From positions 1 through 10,340 of the forward strand of contig SKGU01000139.1 in the NCBI GenBank assembly GCA_007117255.1: a DNA stretch of 10,340 bases, given 5' to 3'. This DNA is from Natronohydrobacter sp. (GTDB lineage: Bacteria; Pseudomonadota; Alphaproteobacteria; Rhodobacterales; Rhodobacteraceae). Shown in pieces: positions 1 through 5,684 of this stretch (positions are counted from its first letter, which is position 1; each line of letters opens with the position of its first letter). The notes beneath the pieces were generated by a model, which did no database searches, was not told where the DNA came from, and was given only the letters and a program-made list of their open reading frames with translations. Both the position numbers and the translations under genes were made by a program.

Positions 1-821
1 AGAAAGCGCATCAGCCCGGCAATCTTGCCCGGACGCCCGATCAAGCGGCAATGCAACCCGATCGACAGCATCTTTGGCGCGCCGTCTACGCCTTCGGCAT
101 AGAGCACATCGAAGGCGTCTTTAAGATACTCCTCGAAATCGCGCCCTGTCACCCAACCCGGCGCTGTGGCGAAGCGCATGTCATTGGCCTCTAACGTGTA
201 GGGCAGGATCAGTTGGTCGCGGTCGCCAAACTCCATCCAATGTGGCAGATCATCGTCATAGGTGTCGGAAATCCAGTCAAACTGCCCCGTTTCCGCTGTC
301 AGGCGCATTGTGTTGAGCGAGCAGCGCCCAGTATACCAGCCGCGCGGGGCCTCGCCCACGACTTCCGTGTGCAGGCGGATGGCCTCAGCGATGGCGGCGC
401 GTTCCTCATCCTCAGCCATGTCGCGGTGTTCGACCCATTTCAGACCGTGGCTGGCGATTTCCCAATCGGCGGCTTTCATCGCGGCCACTTGTTCGGGGTT
501 GCGCGCCAAGGCAGAGGCCACACCGTAGATCGTGACCGGCAAGCCGCGCGAAGTGAACAGCCGGTGCAGCCGCCAGAACCCGGCCCGCGCGCCGTAGTCA
601 TAGATCGATTCCATGTTCCAGTGTCGCTGGCCCGGCCAGGGTTGGGCACCCGGAATATCGGACAGGAACCCTTCAGAGGCCGCATCGCCATGCAGCAGAC
701 AATTTTCGCCGCCTTCTTCGTAGTTCAACACCAGCGAGATGGCGATTTTCGCGCCACCGGGCCAGTTGGCCTTGGGGGGTGTTGCACCATATCCAGTCAG
801 ATTGCGCGGGTAGCGTTGCAC
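1..821 (-). CDS. puuE: Allantoinase PuuE, polysaccharide-deacetylase type (3' end outside window)
   Basis: Metal-independent allantoinase of the NodB/polysaccharide-deacetylase fold, expected to hydrolyse allantoin to allantoate in the cytoplasm. I translated the minus strand from a GTG at 821, which is preceded by a strong GGAGGA Shine-Dalgarno at 833-828, six bases away. The 273 visible residues begin MQRYPRNLTGYG and carry family-typical blocks: NYEEGGEN (33-40), SHGLKW (124-129), GWYTGR (161-166), SDTYDDDLP (185-193) and GLHCRLIGRPGK (255-266). Stand-alone PuuE is about 300 residues, and some alphaproteobacterial versions are longer through a fused OHCU decarboxylase domain; which form this is cannot be seen because the gene leaves the window. 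It is divergent from uraH, and the 164-bp gap between them holds a candidate LysR operator. Identification is confident; the GTG start is very likely. Confidence 0.93.
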   Translation of the reverse strand, partial: MQRYPRNLTGYGATPPKANWPGGAKIAISLVLNYEEGGENCLLHGDAASEGFLSDIPGAQPWPGQRHWNMESIYDYGARAGFWRLHRLFTSRGLPVTIYGVASALARNPEQVAAMKAADWEIASHGLKWVEHRDMAEDEERAAIAEAIRLHTEVVGEAPRGWYTGRCSLNTMRLTAETGQFDWISDTYDDDLPHWMEFGDRDQLILPYTLEANDMRFATAPGWVTGRDFEEYLKDAFDVLYAEGVDGAPKMLSIGLHCRLIGRPGKIAGLMRF

Positions 822-827
822 GGCTAG

Positions 828-833
828 TCCTCC
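828..833 (-). promoter_or_regulatory. Ribosome binding site of puuE
   Basis: On the minus strand GGAGGA lies six bases before the GTG at 821. It decides the start, because no ATG sits in a suitable position and the encoded N-terminus matches the family. Confidence 0.75.
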
Positions 834-878
834 GGGTGTGAGCTTGATTATGTTCTAAAGCAGAATAATCATTTCCGC

Positions 879-897
879 TTTCAGGGAATTTTTGAAA
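879..897. promoter_or_regulatory. Candidate LysR-type operator between puuE and uraH (TTTC-N11-GAAA)
   Basis: The 19-bp dyad TTTCAGGGAATTTTTGAAA has perfect TTTCA/TGAAA arms, one base longer on each side if the flanking C and G are counted. It has exactly the spacing of two dyads upstream of puuD (2272-2290 and 2302-2320). It lies 58 bp upstream of puuE and 88 bp upstream of uraH, so it could serve either or both. A CATAAT hexamer on the minus strand (852-847) is a possible puuE -10 box. No convincing -35 or uraH promoter is visible. Binding by the LysR protein is inferred. Confidence 0.5.
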
Positions 898-985
898 GAC
901 CTCAAGGCGCGGCCAAAGGCAAGAGGCTGGAAATTTCGCGCCGCGCGCTGCAAGATCGCGCAAATCCCATGCGGAAAGGTGTATC

Positions 986-1345
986 ATGGCTGGATTTCTC
1001 ACAACTCATGTTCTGGATACGGCCCGCGGGCTTCCGGCTGAAGGGCTGGCGATCACGCTCTATCGGCTGGAAGGCGGCGGCGCGCGCGAAAAGCTGGTCG
1101 AGATGCGCACCAATGACGACGGGCGCACTGACAGCCCGATCCTGCCGCAAGCCGATTTCGCGACTGGTGAATATGAGCTTGTTTTCGCAGCGGGCGACTA
1201 TCTGCGCGCCACAGGACAGGCAGGGGCTGATCCGATGTTTCTGGATGTGGTGCCGATCCGCTTTGGCATCAGTGATCCGGAGAGCCATTATCATGTGCCG
1301 CTGCTGCTGTCGCCCTTCGGCTATTCGACCTATCGCGGTAGCTGA
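986..1345 (+). CDS. uraH: 5-hydroxyisourate hydrolase (transthyretin-like UraH)
   Basis: Hydrolyses 5-hydroxyisourate, the product of urate oxidation, to OHCU. At 119 residues it has the usual length of the family. Expected active-site elements are present: His8 in the N-terminal LTTHVLDT block, Arg47 in GRTD, His103 in HYHVPLL, and the diagnostic C-terminal YRGS tetrapeptide (116-119). No signal peptide is visible, so it should be cytoplasmic. ATG at 986 follows a GGAAAGG ribosome binding site (973-979) with six bases between. It is divergent from puuE and its last 16 bases overlap the end of the convergent LysR gene. Together with puuD and puuE it makes most of the urate-to-allantoate route. 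Confidence 0.96.
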   Translation: MAGFLTTHVLDTARGLPAEGLAITLYRLEGGGAREKLVEMRTNDDGRTDSPILPQADFATGEYELVFAAGDYLRATGQAGADPMFLDVVPIRFGISDPESHYHVPLLLSPFGYSTYRGS

Positions 1346-2265
1346 GCCAGCGAGGCTTCGGCCTCGGCCAGCGCGGTCTTGATCCGGGCTGCGATGAAAT
1401 CTGTGAAAATCGTCACTTTGGGGTCGCGCAACCGCCGGTGAGGGGTCAGCGCGGCCAATGTGACAGGCAGGGGGGGCGTCGCTTCTGCAACCGGCACCAA
1501 TGCGCCGCTGACCAGATGCTCGGCCACTTCAAACAAGGGTTTCATCACGATCCCGCGCCCGTCGAGCGCCCAGCCGGTCAGAACATCGCCATCGTCTGAC
1601 TCGAAGGGCCCTGAGATCTTGTAGCGTTGTGGGCCGTCCGGCTCTTGCAAGGTCCATTGAAATTCGCGCGCACCGGGAAAGCGCAGGTTCAGACAGTCAT
1701 GCCGGTCGCGTACGAGCGCCGCCCCATCCGCAGGCCGCCCGCGTCGCGCGATATAGTCGGGGGCCGCGCACAGCACCCGCGGACAATCTGCGATCACACG
1801 CATTTTCAGCGCCGAATCTTCCAGCGTGCCCAGATGAAAGACCAGATCCAGCCCTTCGGCCGTAACATCGATGCTGCGATCCGACAGGCGCAGGCGCAGC
1901 TCGATTTCCGGGTTCTCATCCTTGAAGACAGGCACGAAGGGCGCAATCAGCCGGCGCCCGAATCCCAGAGGGGCCGCCACGAACAAGGTGCCGCGCGGCT
2001 TGGCCGTGGCATGTGTCAGCGTGCCTTCTGCTTCGGAAATCGCCTCAAGGATCTTCAACGCGCCTTCATAGAATAGCTGACCGTTGGATGTTGGCTGCAA
2101 GGAGCGCGTGGTGCGGTTGAACAGCCGCACACCTAGATGCTTTTCCAGCTCGGCCACGCGCGCGGATGCGACAGCGGGCGAGGTGCGTTGATCGCGCGCA
2201 GCGGCCGACATGCTGCCCAATTCATAGACACGCACGAACATCTGGACATTGCTGAGATAAGCCAT
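1330..2265 (-). CDS. LysR-type transcriptional regulator, probable regulator of the urate genes
   Basis: A 311-residue LysR-family protein. The N-terminal winged helix-turn-helix spans about residues 1-60, with the typical GSMSAAARDQRTSPAVAS recognition region and the following LEKHLGVRLFNRTTRSL block. A linker helix (about 60-85) leads to a substrate-binding-like effector domain (about 86-290) with LFVAAPLGFGRRLIAPFVP and the GRGIVMKPLF segment. I prefer ATG at 2265, which gives MAYLSNVQMFVRV; a TTG four codons earlier (2277) is possible, but neither has a clear ribosome binding site. It is divergent from puuD and embedded among purine-catabolic genes, so control of them, with a purine intermediate as effector, is a reasonable inference. 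The dyad at 2272-2290 begins seven bases upstream of its ATG, suggesting autoregulation. No experimentally known orthologue is recognised. Confidence 0.9.
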   Translation of the reverse strand: MAYLSNVQMFVRVYELGSMSAAARDQRTSPAVASARVAELEKHLGVRLFNRTTRSLQPTSNGQLFYEGALKILEAISEAEGTLTHATAKPRGTLFVAAPLGFGRRLIAPFVPVFKDENPEIELRLRLSDRSIDVTAEGLDLVFHLGTLEDSALKMRVIADCPRVLCAAPDYIARRGRPADGAALVRDRHDCLNLRFPGAREFQWTLQEPDGPQRYKISGPFESDDGDVLTGWALDGRGIVMKPLFEVAEHLVSGALVPVAEATPPLPVTLAALTPHRRLRDPKVTIFTDFIAARIKTALAEAEASLAQLPR

Positions 2266-2271
2266 GGTGAT

Positions 2272-2290
2272 TTTCAAGCTGCATTTGAAA
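2272..2290. promoter_or_regulatory. Candidate distal LysR operator upstream of puuD (TTTC-N11-GAAA)
   Basis: TTTCAAGCTGCATTTGAAA has perfect six-base arms (TTTCAA/TTGAAA) separated by seven bases. Its centre (2281) lies about 64 bp upstream of the predicted puuD transcription start, the usual place of the high-affinity recognition site in LysR-regulated promoters. It also sits next to the LysR gene's own start codon. Dyad seen; function inferred. Confidence 0.55.
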
Positions 2291-2301
2291 GTGATGGGTG
2301 T

Positions 2302-2320
2302 TTTCTGGAATTAACAGAAA
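2302..2320. promoter_or_regulatory. Candidate proximal LysR operator at the puuD -35 region
   Basis: TTTCTGGAATTAACAGAAA has perfect arms TTTCTG/CAGAAA separated by seven bases, the same layout as the dyad at 2272-2290 and centred exactly 30 bp from it. It overlaps the proposed -35 hexamer TTAACA (2311-2316), which fits an activation-type LysR half of a two-site operator. Function inferred. Confidence 0.5.
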
Positions 2321-2338
2321 GCGCGTTGCCGGTATAGG
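2311..2338 (+). promoter_or_regulatory. Candidate puuD promoter
   Basis: TTAACA at 2311-2316 and TATAGG at 2333-2338 are separated by 16 bp and resemble a sigma-70-type pair, predicting a start near 2345 and a leader of about 27 bases. It overlaps the proximal dyad, which fits a regulated rather than constitutive promoter. Confidence 0.4.
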
Positions 2339-2371
2339 GTCAGGCGACATGCGAACAGAAAGGATAAGACA

Positions 2372-3604
2372 ATGCTGGAACTGGCGGTCTGGGGGGCTTG
2401 GGCGGAATTTGCTGTGCGCTGGTTGCATGTGATCACGGCGATCGCGTGGATCGGCTCTAGCTTTTACTTCATTGCGCTGGATCTGGGCTTGCGCAAATCG
2501 CCCTCGCTGGCACCGAATGCGCATGGCGAAGAATGGCAGGTCCATGGTGGGGGGTTTTATCATATCCAGAAATATCTGGTCGCCCCGGACAAGATGCCCG
2601 ATCACCTGATCTGGCATAAATGGCAAAGCTATTCGACATGGCTATCGGGCTTCGTTCTGTTGGTCTTGATCTACTATGTAGGGGCCGAGTTCTACCTGAT
2701 TGATGCGACCCGCGCCGATCTGGCGGTCTGGCAGGCGGTTGCGATTTCGCTGGCCTCGCTGGGTTTTGGCTGGGTGATCTATGACCAGCTCTGCAAATCG
2801 CGCTTCGGCGAAGATAACACGCGCCTGATGATTCTGCTCTTTGTTCTGTTGGTGATCATGGCCTGGGGCTATACGCAGGTCTTCACGGGGCGCGCGGCAC
2901 TTCTGCATCTGGGCGCATTCACCGCCACGATCATGTCGGGCAATGTGTTTTTCATCATCATTCCCAACCAGAAGATCGTTGTCGCCGATCTGAAGGCCGG
3001 GCGCACGCCGGATGCGAAATATGGCAAGATTGCCAAGCAGCGCTCGACCCATAACAACTACCTGACCCTGCCGGTCATCTTCCTGATGCTGTCCAATCAC
3101 TACCCGCTGGCTTTCGCGTCAGAGTATAACTGGCTCATTGCCGGGCTGGTGTTCCTGATGGGGGTCACGATCCGGCATTTCTTCAACACGATGCATATGG
3201 GTGGCGGCTATAAATGGTGGACATGGGCTGCGACCACGGCGCTGTTTGTTGCCATCATCCTGCTGTCGACGCTTGGCCAGCCGCGCGTCAGTGACGAAGA
3301 AGACCTTGCCGCCCTGCCAGCATCGGCCGCTCGTTTCGTCGAAGATCCGCATTTTGAGGATGCGTACTGGACGGTCGTTGGTCATTGTTCGATGTGCCAT
3401 GCCGAGCAGCCGCTCTGGCCGGGGCTGCATTGGGCGCCCAAGGGGATTGTGCTGGAAACCGAAGCGCAAATCGCGCGTGCGGCCCAGACCATCTATCTGC
3501 AATCCGGGATAAGTCATGCCATGCCACCGGGCAGCACTGTCTTGATGGATGACGAGGCGCGCGCGGAAATCACCCGCTGGTATCGCAGCGCGACCGGCTC
3601 CTGA
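2372..3604 (+). CDS. puuD: Integral membrane urate oxidase with C-terminal cytochrome c domain (PuuD)
   Basis: Predicted to oxidise urate to 5-hydroxyisourate and pass the electrons through a covalently bound haem c to the respiratory chain, rather than to oxygen as in cofactor-free uricase. The 410-residue protein has about eight hydrophobic segments in residues 10-301, with the family's histidine-containing stretches, such as FAVRWLHVITAIAWIG near the N-terminus and TIRHFFNTMHMGGGYKWW (266-283). The tail (about 320-405) is a cytochrome c domain with CSMCH at 339-343 and a probable axial Met384 in SHAMPPG. The haem domain is expected on the periplasmic side. ATG at 2372 follows AAAGGA (2359-2364), seven bases away. 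Divergent from the LysR gene and followed by a hairpin-rich gap. Identification is confident from the architecture and the uraH/puuE neighbours. Confidence 0.93.
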   Translation: MLELAVWGAWAEFAVRWLHVITAIAWIGSSFYFIALDLGLRKSPSLAPNAHGEEWQVHGGGFYHIQKYLVAPDKMPDHLIWHKWQSYSTWLSGFVLLVLIYYVGAEFYLIDATRADLAVWQAVAISLASLGFGWVIYDQLCKSRFGEDNTRLMILLFVLLVIMAWGYTQVFTGRAALLHLGAFTATIMSGNVFFIIIPNQKIVVADLKAGRTPDAKYGKIAKQRSTHNNYLTLPVIFLMLSNHYPLAFASEYNWLIAGLVFLMGVTIRHFFNTMHMGGGYKWWTWAATTALFVAIILLSTLGQPRVSDEEDLAALPASAARFVEDPHFEDAYWTVVGHCSMCHAEQPLWPGLHWAPKGIVLETEAQIARAAQTIYLQSGISHAMPPGSTVLMDDEARAEITRWYRSATGS

Positions 3605-3620
3605 TTTCAGCCTTGTCCAA

Positions 3621-3668
3621 ATATCCTGGGGGAGTCCCGCCCCGCGGGGCGGGGGCAAAGCCCCCCCA
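3621..3668. repeat. GC-rich palindromic element with competing hairpins
   Basis: After ATATCCTGGGGGAG comes an 18-bp perfect palindrome (3636-3653, CCCGCCCC and its complement). Overlapping it is a second hairpin, GGGGGC-AAA-GCCCCC (3651-3665). TGGGGG (3627-3632) can also pair with CCCCCA (3663-3668) around the first palindrome, so at least two folds exclude each other. From memory, similar ATCCTGGGGG...GGGGGC-GCCCCC blocks are scattered between genes in Rhodobacteraceae, so this may be a dispersed repeat that also ends puuD transcription. That recollection is unchecked. Confidence 0.5.
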
Positions 3669-3680
3669 AACAATGAATCT

Positions 3681-3710
3681 GAAAGCCCCGCCTGCAAAGG
3701 CGGGGCTTTC
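3681..3710. terminator. Hairpin between converging puuD and pckA, probable bidirectional terminator
   Basis: GAAAGCCCCGCC (3681-3692) and GGCGGGGCTTTC (3699-3710) are perfect 12-base arms around the loop TGCAAA. The stem ends in AAAG/CTTT, so each direction yields a GC-rich stem followed by a short U stretch inside the stem end, but there is no long T tract beyond it. It lies 27 bases beyond the pckA stop codon and between convergent genes, as expected of a shared terminator. Confidence 0.7.
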
Positions 3711-3736
3711 GCATTAGGATCACGGCAAATGCGGCG

Positions 3737-5335
3737 TCACCCGATTGCGGCGCGTTTCACTTCGTCATCGATGAAGGGCACATATTGCGCAAAATTCTCG
3801 GCGAACATGCCGACCAGTTTCGCCGCCTGCGCATCATAGGCTTCGGGGTTTTCCCATGTACGGCGTGGGTCCAGAAGCACATCTGCAACGCCCGGCACCG
3901 AGACCGGAACATCAAACCCGAAATTCGGGTCACGCCGGAACTCGACATCCTTTAACGACCCGTCAAGCGCCGCGTTCAGAAGCGCGCGGGTCGCCTTGAT
4001 CGGCATGCGCGAGCCTTCACCATAAGCACCACCTGTCCAGCCCGTATTGACCAGCCAGCACTCTGATCCGAATTGCGCGATCTTGGCCTGTAGCAATTTG
4101 CCATAGACTTCAGGCCTGCGCGGCATGAAGGGTGCGCCGAAACAGGTGGAGAAGGTCGGCTGCGGCTCGGTCACGCCCTGCTCGGTTCCGGCCACTTTCG
4201 ACGTGAAGCCAGACAGGAAATGATACATCGCCTGCGCCGGTGTCAGCCGTGCGATGGGAGGCAGCACGCCGAATGCGTCACATGTCAGCATGATGATATT
4301 GCGTGGTACGCCGCCCAGAGACGTGGCCGACGCATTCGAGATCGCGTCCAGCGGATAGGCAACGCGGGTATTGGCGGTCAGGCTGTCATCGGCGAAATCC
4401 AGTTCCAGCGTGTCGGGATCGTGGATCATGTTTTCCACAACTGACCCGAAGCGGTGGGTGGTGGCATGGATTTCGGGTTCTGCCTCTGGATCAAGATTGA
4501 TGGTCTTGGCGTAGCAGCCGCCCTCGAAGTTGAAAATGCCCGTATCAGACCAGCCATGTTCATCATCGCCGATCAGCACGCGTGATGGTTCGGCCGACAA
4601 TGTGGTCTTGCCTGTGCCCGACAGGCCGAAGAACACGGCGGCATCATCCGGATCATCAAGCGCGTGGTTTGCCGAGCAGTGCATCGGCATGATGCCTTTT
4701 TCCGGCAGCAGGTAATTCAGCAGCGTGAACACGGATTTCTTGTTTTCGCCTGCGTATGCTGTGTTGCCGATCAGGATCAGCTTGCGCTTCAGATCAAGTG
4801 CGATGACCGTTTCCGAACGGCAGCCGTGGCGCGCGGGGTCTGCCTTGAAGCTGGGGCAATTGATGATCGTGAATTCCGGGACGAACTGTGCCAGCTCATC
4901 TGCTTGCGGGCGGCGCAGCATGTGGCGAATGAACAACCCGTGCCAGGCCAGTTCCGTGACGACCCGCACATCCAGCCGATGCGCCGGATCAGCACCGCCA
5001 AACAGATCCTGCACGAAGACATCGCGCCCTTTCAGGTGCTCCAGCATGTCCGTGTAGAGCCGGTCAAACGCATCCGGGGACATTGGAGCGTTGTTATCCC
5101 ACCAGATCGTGTCCTCCAGCTCCGGGTGGCGCACCACGAATTTATCCTTGGGCGAACGGCCTGTATGCGATCCGGTCGAGGCGAGAAACGCTCCACCCAG
5201 TCCAAGATGGCCTTCATTCCGGCGAAGCGCCATCTCGATCAGGGCAGGCTCCAGAAGGTTGTAATAGGCGTTGGACACGCCGGTAATACCTTGATCTTCC
5301 AAGCGTTTATTTGGGTTGACGCGGGGTGTTGCCAT
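3737..5335 (-). CDS. pckA: Phosphoenolpyruvate carboxykinase (ATP)
   Basis: Converts oxaloacetate and ATP to phosphoenolpyruvate, CO2 and ADP, the first committed step of gluconeogenesis, in the cytoplasm. The 532-residue length is typical. Visible motifs are the substrate-binding region GSHTGRSPKDKF (55-66), the P-loop GLSGTGKT (237-244), the metal-binding LIGDDEHGW (254-262) and EGGCYAK (271-277). The ATG at 5335 is chosen because GGAG (5347-5344) lies eight bases upstream and the product MATPRVNPNKRLEDQGI matches alphaproteobacterial PckA; the open frame continues 53 codons upstream but that part does not look like PckA. It is divergent from chvI. In rhizobia and Agrobacterium pckA lies next to chvI, and ChvG-ChvI influences pckA expression, so shared regulation is plausible here. 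Confidence 0.97.
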   Translation of the reverse strand: MATPRVNPNKRLEDQGITGVSNAYYNLLEPALIEMALRRNEGHLGLGGAFLASTGSHTGRSPKDKFVVRHPELEDTIWWDNNAPMSPDAFDRLYTDMLEHLKGRDVFVQDLFGGADPAHRLDVRVVTELAWHGLFIRHMLRRPQADELAQFVPEFTIINCPSFKADPARHGCRSETVIALDLKRKLILIGNTAYAGENKKSVFTLLNYLLPEKGIMPMHCSANHALDDPDDAAVFFGLSGTGKTTLSAEPSRVLIGDDEHGWSDTGIFNFEGGCYAKTINLDPEAEPEIHATTHRFGSVVENMIHDPDTLELDFADDSLTANTRVAYPLDAISNASATSLGGVPRNIIMLTCDAFGVLPPIARLTPAQAMYHFLSGFTSKVAGTEQGVTEPQPTFSTCFGAPFMPRRPEVYGKLLQAKIAQFGSECWLVNTGWTGGAYGEGSRMPIKATRALLNAALDGSLKDVEFRRDPNFGFDVPVSVPGVADVLLDPRRTWENPEAYDAQAAKLVGMFAENFAQYVPFIDDEVKRAAIG

Positions 5336-5480
5336 AGTGACTGCTCCATGTGCGCGCGGCCGTAGAAGTCCTGACGGAACTGCCTGTAACATTTGTATCG
5401 ACACTGCAGCGCACGCCAACACCGTCGATGTTGCCCCTATAGCACCGGGATTGTGGCAAAGCCTAGGCTGGATTGTTGCA

Positions 5481-5511
5481 GTTAGCGCAACCACAGGGAC
5501 GTTAGCGCAAC
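5481..5511. promoter_or_regulatory. Tandem GTTAGCGCAAC repeats, candidate regulator sites for pckA/chvI
   Basis: GTTAGCGCAAC occurs at 5481-5491 and again at 5501-5511, with start points exactly 20 bp apart, about two helical turns. The first copy also sits in an inverted repeat GTTGC-N7-GCAAC (5475-5491). The TTAGCGC core resembles half of a LacI/GalR-type operator. S. meliloti has a LacI-family pckA regulator called PckR, but I cannot say that this is its site. They lie about 40-70 bp upstream of the possible pckA -10. Confidence 0.45.
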
Positions 5512-5621
5512 ATAAAGACTTTCTTGTTATGCAATGTGTTGCCGTTTGGCACTGAGCGCGGGCGAATCAGCACCGGGATATCGGCAGGTGTCGGTATTTT
5601 GTTGCGTCAAGCAGGGGATTG

Positions 5622-5649
5622 GGCAAAGATGTGGCAAAATTAAGGCGAA
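5622..5649. repeat. Three GGCAAA-like direct repeats at 11-bp spacing upstream of chvI
   Basis: GGCAAA starts at 5622 and at 5633, and GGCGAA at 5644, a strict 11-bp period. OmpR-family response regulators, to which ChvI belongs, commonly bind direct repeats at about one-turn spacing, so this could be a ChvI autoregulatory site 36-63 bp before the chvI start codon. A further GGCAAA lies at 5455-5460. Function inferred. Confidence 0.35.
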
Positions 5650-5684
5650 ACCGCCGTGCAGAGCAGTAGAAAAAGGGCAGGCCT

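Larger units (their letters stand above)
5336..5684. promoter_or_regulatory. Divergent pckA-chvI regulatory region (349 bp, no gene seen)
   Basis: This gap carries no supported gene. It contains two exact 11-bp repeats (5481-5491, 5501-5511), the 10-bp palindrome AGCCTAGGCT (5460-5469), two copies of AGCACCGGGAT (5441-5451 and 5569-5579) and a GGCAAA series near chvI. A possible pckA -10 is TATAGG on the minus strand (5441-5436), but its -35 (AGGCTT at 17-bp spacing) is poor, which would suit an activator-dependent promoter. A weak chvI pair is TTGCGT (5602-5607) and AAAGAT (5625-5630), 17 bp apart. Confidence 0.6.

Noticed and set aside
846..870. GATTAT-N13-ATAATC inverted repeat upstream of puuE
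   Set aside because: Perfect six-base arms, but AT-rich, found once, with spacing unlike the other dyads. It may just contain the puuE -10 region, so I do not call it an operator.
969..1382. A 137-codon plus-strand frame overlapping uraH
   Set aside because: Different frame from uraH, arginine- and serine-rich shadow without motifs; uraH has the complete family signature.
2266..2277. TTG at 2277 as the LysR gene start
   Set aside because: It adds only four residues (MKIT), uses a rare start, has no ribosome binding site, and would overlap the operator dyad. ATG at 2265 is simpler, though not proven.
3549..3839. A 96-codon plus-strand frame spanning the puuD end, the hairpins and the pckA end
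   Set aside because: It runs through the terminator region and two real genes in wrong frames or strands, and shows no domain.
4664..5365. A 233-codon open frame on the plus strand
   Set aside because: Antisense to pckA, whose protein is conserved through this whole stretch; its product resembles no family I know.
5336..5494. 53-codon upstream extension of pckA
   Set aside because: The added residues are unlike PckA N-termini, and the ATG at 5335 has a ribosome binding site and gives the normal 532-residue length. The extension would also cover promoter DNA.
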